Shown here: piece by piece, positions 15,771 to 16,549 of the stretch | Position numbering within the stretch: position 1 is the stretch's first letter | Layout: each line of letters opens with the position of its first letter | Assembly: GCA_038236965.1 (NCBI GenBank) | Contig: JBBRZF010000066.1 | Location: forward strand, 1 to 16,549 | DNA: 16,549 nt | Direction of reading: 5' to 3' | Source of the DNA: JBBRZF01 sp038236965 | GTDB taxonomy: Bacteria; Acidobacteriota; Terriglobia; Terriglobales; Acidobacteriaceae | Translations under genes and position numbers: made by a program | Notes under the pieces: generated by a model | Databases searched by the model: none | What the model was told of the DNA's origin: nothing | What the model saw: the letters and a program-made list of their open reading frames with translations, nothing else

Positions 15771-16013
15771 CGGGTTGAGATAAATCGGTTAGAGGCCGGA
15801 TAGTTCTTCGTAATATTTTTTGGCTCGTGGATAAGTGCGGTTAGGCTCTGTTTGGTTCTTCGATAGAACGGGTGGTTTGGTAAAAAACTGGCTGAATCGA
15901 TGTAAAAAAACGCTTCCGAGACGGGTAGAAACTGCAATAAGACGCGTTGTTATGAAGAAAGCTGACTGAGGAGATGGTTGGAGAATCTTGAGGGGGTGGG
16001 CGAAGTTTGGAGT

Positions 16014-16045
16014 GGGTCAGGATTGGGGGTTTAGGGGATGAGGGG
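16014..16045 (+). other. Possible G-quadruplex-forming run
   Basis: Four G tracts (16014-16016, 16025-16029, 16034-16037, 16042-16045) are separated by 8, 4 and 4 bases; further tracts lie at 15992-16000. The first loop is a little longer than the usual limit, so folding is only possible, not predicted firmly. Confidence 0.35.
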
Positions 16046-16066
16046 AAAATCTAGAGTAGAGGAGAT

Positions 16067-16109
16067 CCCCGCTCAAGCCAAAGGAACACTTCCGTTGGCT
16101 TGAGCGGGG
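16067..16109. repeat. Large perfect palindrome (REP-like hairpin)
   Basis: Arms CCCCGCTCAAGCCAA (16067-16081) and TTGGCTTGAGCGGGG (16095-16109) pair over 15 bases. After one A-G mismatch, GGAA and TTCC add four more pairs around a CAC loop. There is no T tract on either side, so a simple terminator is unlikely. It adjoins the 3' end of the RAYT relic, where REP-type palindromes are expected. Confidence 0.75.
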
Positions 16110-16317
16110 CGAGAATACTGCTGGGCAGAGTGTTCCTGCTGCGCGTTCGCGCTTTCTTGCCGTCCACTCCGATTCGATCTCAACACATCCTGCCTCGCCG
16201 TTTGCGTAATGGCGGAAACTGCTCCGCGCACTCGTCCGGCGTTTCGAGCGCGACCGGATTGCGATGAATATACCTGAGTTTCTCGACGGCCGGGTGGATG
16301 GTTTCGAGTTCGGTGGA
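16110..16317 (-). pseudogene. C-terminal relic of REP-associated tyrosine transposase (RAYT)
   Basis: Two minus-strand frames together spell the C-terminus of a Y1 (IS200-like/RAYT) transposase. The first, from about 16317 to 16228, reads VEKLRYIHRNPV followed by LETPDE. After a frameshift near 16225-16230 the second frame reads SSFRHYANGEAG, then CVEIESEWTARKRERAAG down to about 16128. KLRYIHRNPV, SSFRHYA and EIESEWTARRRE-type strings are hallmarks of the family C-terminus. The N-terminal half with the HxH metal-binding motif and the catalytic tyrosine region is missing: a TGA precedes the relic and no match is seen upstream. The element is therefore dead. RAYTs mobilise or maintain REP palindromes, and palindromes flank this relic on both sides. 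Confidence 0.7.
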
Positions 16318-16329
16318 GTTATCTCAGCC

Positions 16330-16411
16330 GTCCCTACGGGACTTAGTTCGTAGCGGCACGGGTTCCCAGCACTTCGTGCTGGGCTAGGCTCGGAGCGTGC
16401 CTACGGCGCGC
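16330..16411. repeat. Series of three short palindromes (REP-like cluster)
   Basis: Three hairpins in a row: GTCCC-TAC-GGGAC (16330-16342), CCCAGCAC-TTC-GTGCTGGG (16365-16383) and GCGTGCC-TAC-GGCGCGC with one G-T pair (16395-16411). All have three-base loops, two of them TAC. The regular architecture next to a RAYT relic suggests dispersed REP/BIME-type repeats rather than a gene. Confidence 0.65.
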
Positions 16412-16465
16412 AGATCGAGGTGTCCGCGCGACACGTGGATGGGTGTAGTAATTGGATTGTGGAAT

Positions 16466-16503
16466 CCCAGGTTAACGCCGCAAAAGCGCGGCGCGAACCT
16501 GGG
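16466..16503. repeat. Two-part palindrome (REP-like hairpin)
   Basis: Outer arms CCCAGGTT (16466-16473) and AACCTGGG (16496-16503), with inner arms CGCCGC and GCGGCG separated by an AA/CG internal loop and a six-base AAAAGC loop. No U tract follows. It forms part of the same palindrome-rich right end. Confidence 0.6.
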
Positions 16504-16523
16504 GCACGCGGCAGAAAGAACAA

Positions 16524-16549
16524 GAGCAACACCAAGGCGAGCGTTGCTC
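16524..16549. repeat. Inverted repeat at window edge
   Basis: GAGCAAC (16524-16530) and GTTGCTC (16543-16549) are perfect inverted arms with a 12-base loop. The structure may extend beyond the window, so its nature cannot be judged. Confidence 0.35.

Larger units (their letters stand above)
15575..16066. other. Non-coding stretch with degenerate repeats and strong G skew
   Basis: No credible gene. It contains a terminator, short degenerate direct repeats (15598-15693 and 15731-15770 are the clearest) and long G runs on the plus strand near 15992-16045. Cytosine is scarce on the plus strand (7 C against 26 G in 15721-15780), unlike the flanking coding DNA. A minus-strand open frame crossing it has no protein character. 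Confidence 0.6.

Noticed and set aside
15341..15937. 198-codon minus-strand open frame covering the repeat region
   Set aside because: Overlaps the phosphatase 3' half and otherwise translates degenerate repeats; no domain, no start signal.

Overview
The window looks like a chromosomal segment of a Gram-negative soil or freshwater bacterium, most likely an Acidobacteriota (Terriglobia-like) genome. This is inferred from the combination of a Tad locus with a DUF192 protein and a TonB-like protein, an AcrB-type pump with an outer-membrane-facing architecture, PAS sensor proteins and REP/RAYT-type debris. No rRNA or marker gene is present to prove it.

Layout. (1) Positions 2-5194, plus strand: the distal part of a tight adherence (Tad/Flp pilus) operon, with cpaF/tadA (5' end cut by the window), tadB and tadC, followed by a small DUF192 protein whose stop overlaps the start of a 659-residue TonB-like protein. 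(2) A bidirectional hairpin terminator at 5212-5241 separates this from the minus-strand block. (3) Positions 5201-6931, minus: a GAF/PAS/PAS sensor histidine kinase that keeps its phospho-acceptor H box but has lost the whole ATPase domain. (4) Positions 7198-8285, minus: a small gas vesicle gene set that appears to be decaying. It has a GvpA/J/M-type gene with an in-frame amber codon, an intact gvpF/L, and a gvpK reduced to its C-terminal signature. (5) Positions 8358-13571, minus: a TetR regulator, a lipoprotein membrane fusion protein and an RND efflux pump, in that transcription order. A perfect palindromic operator overlaps the tetR promoter. (6) Positions 13689-15574, plus: a type II NADH dehydrogenase overlapping by one base a HAD phosphatase of the polynucleotide-kinase 3'-phosphatase type. 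(7) Positions 15575-16549: about 1 kb without an intact gene. It holds a terminator, degenerate direct repeats, a strongly G-skewed stretch, several strong palindromes and the C-terminal relic of a REP-associated tyrosine transposase (RAYT).

How the genes work together. CpaF powers the TadB/TadC inner-membrane platform for pilus assembly. TetR probably represses its own operon, so the periplasmic adaptor and RND pump are induced by a ligand. NDH-2 feeds electrons from NADH to quinone. The most unusual content is the gas vesicle remnant between the efflux operon and the truncated kinase, and the RAYT/palindrome region at the right end.
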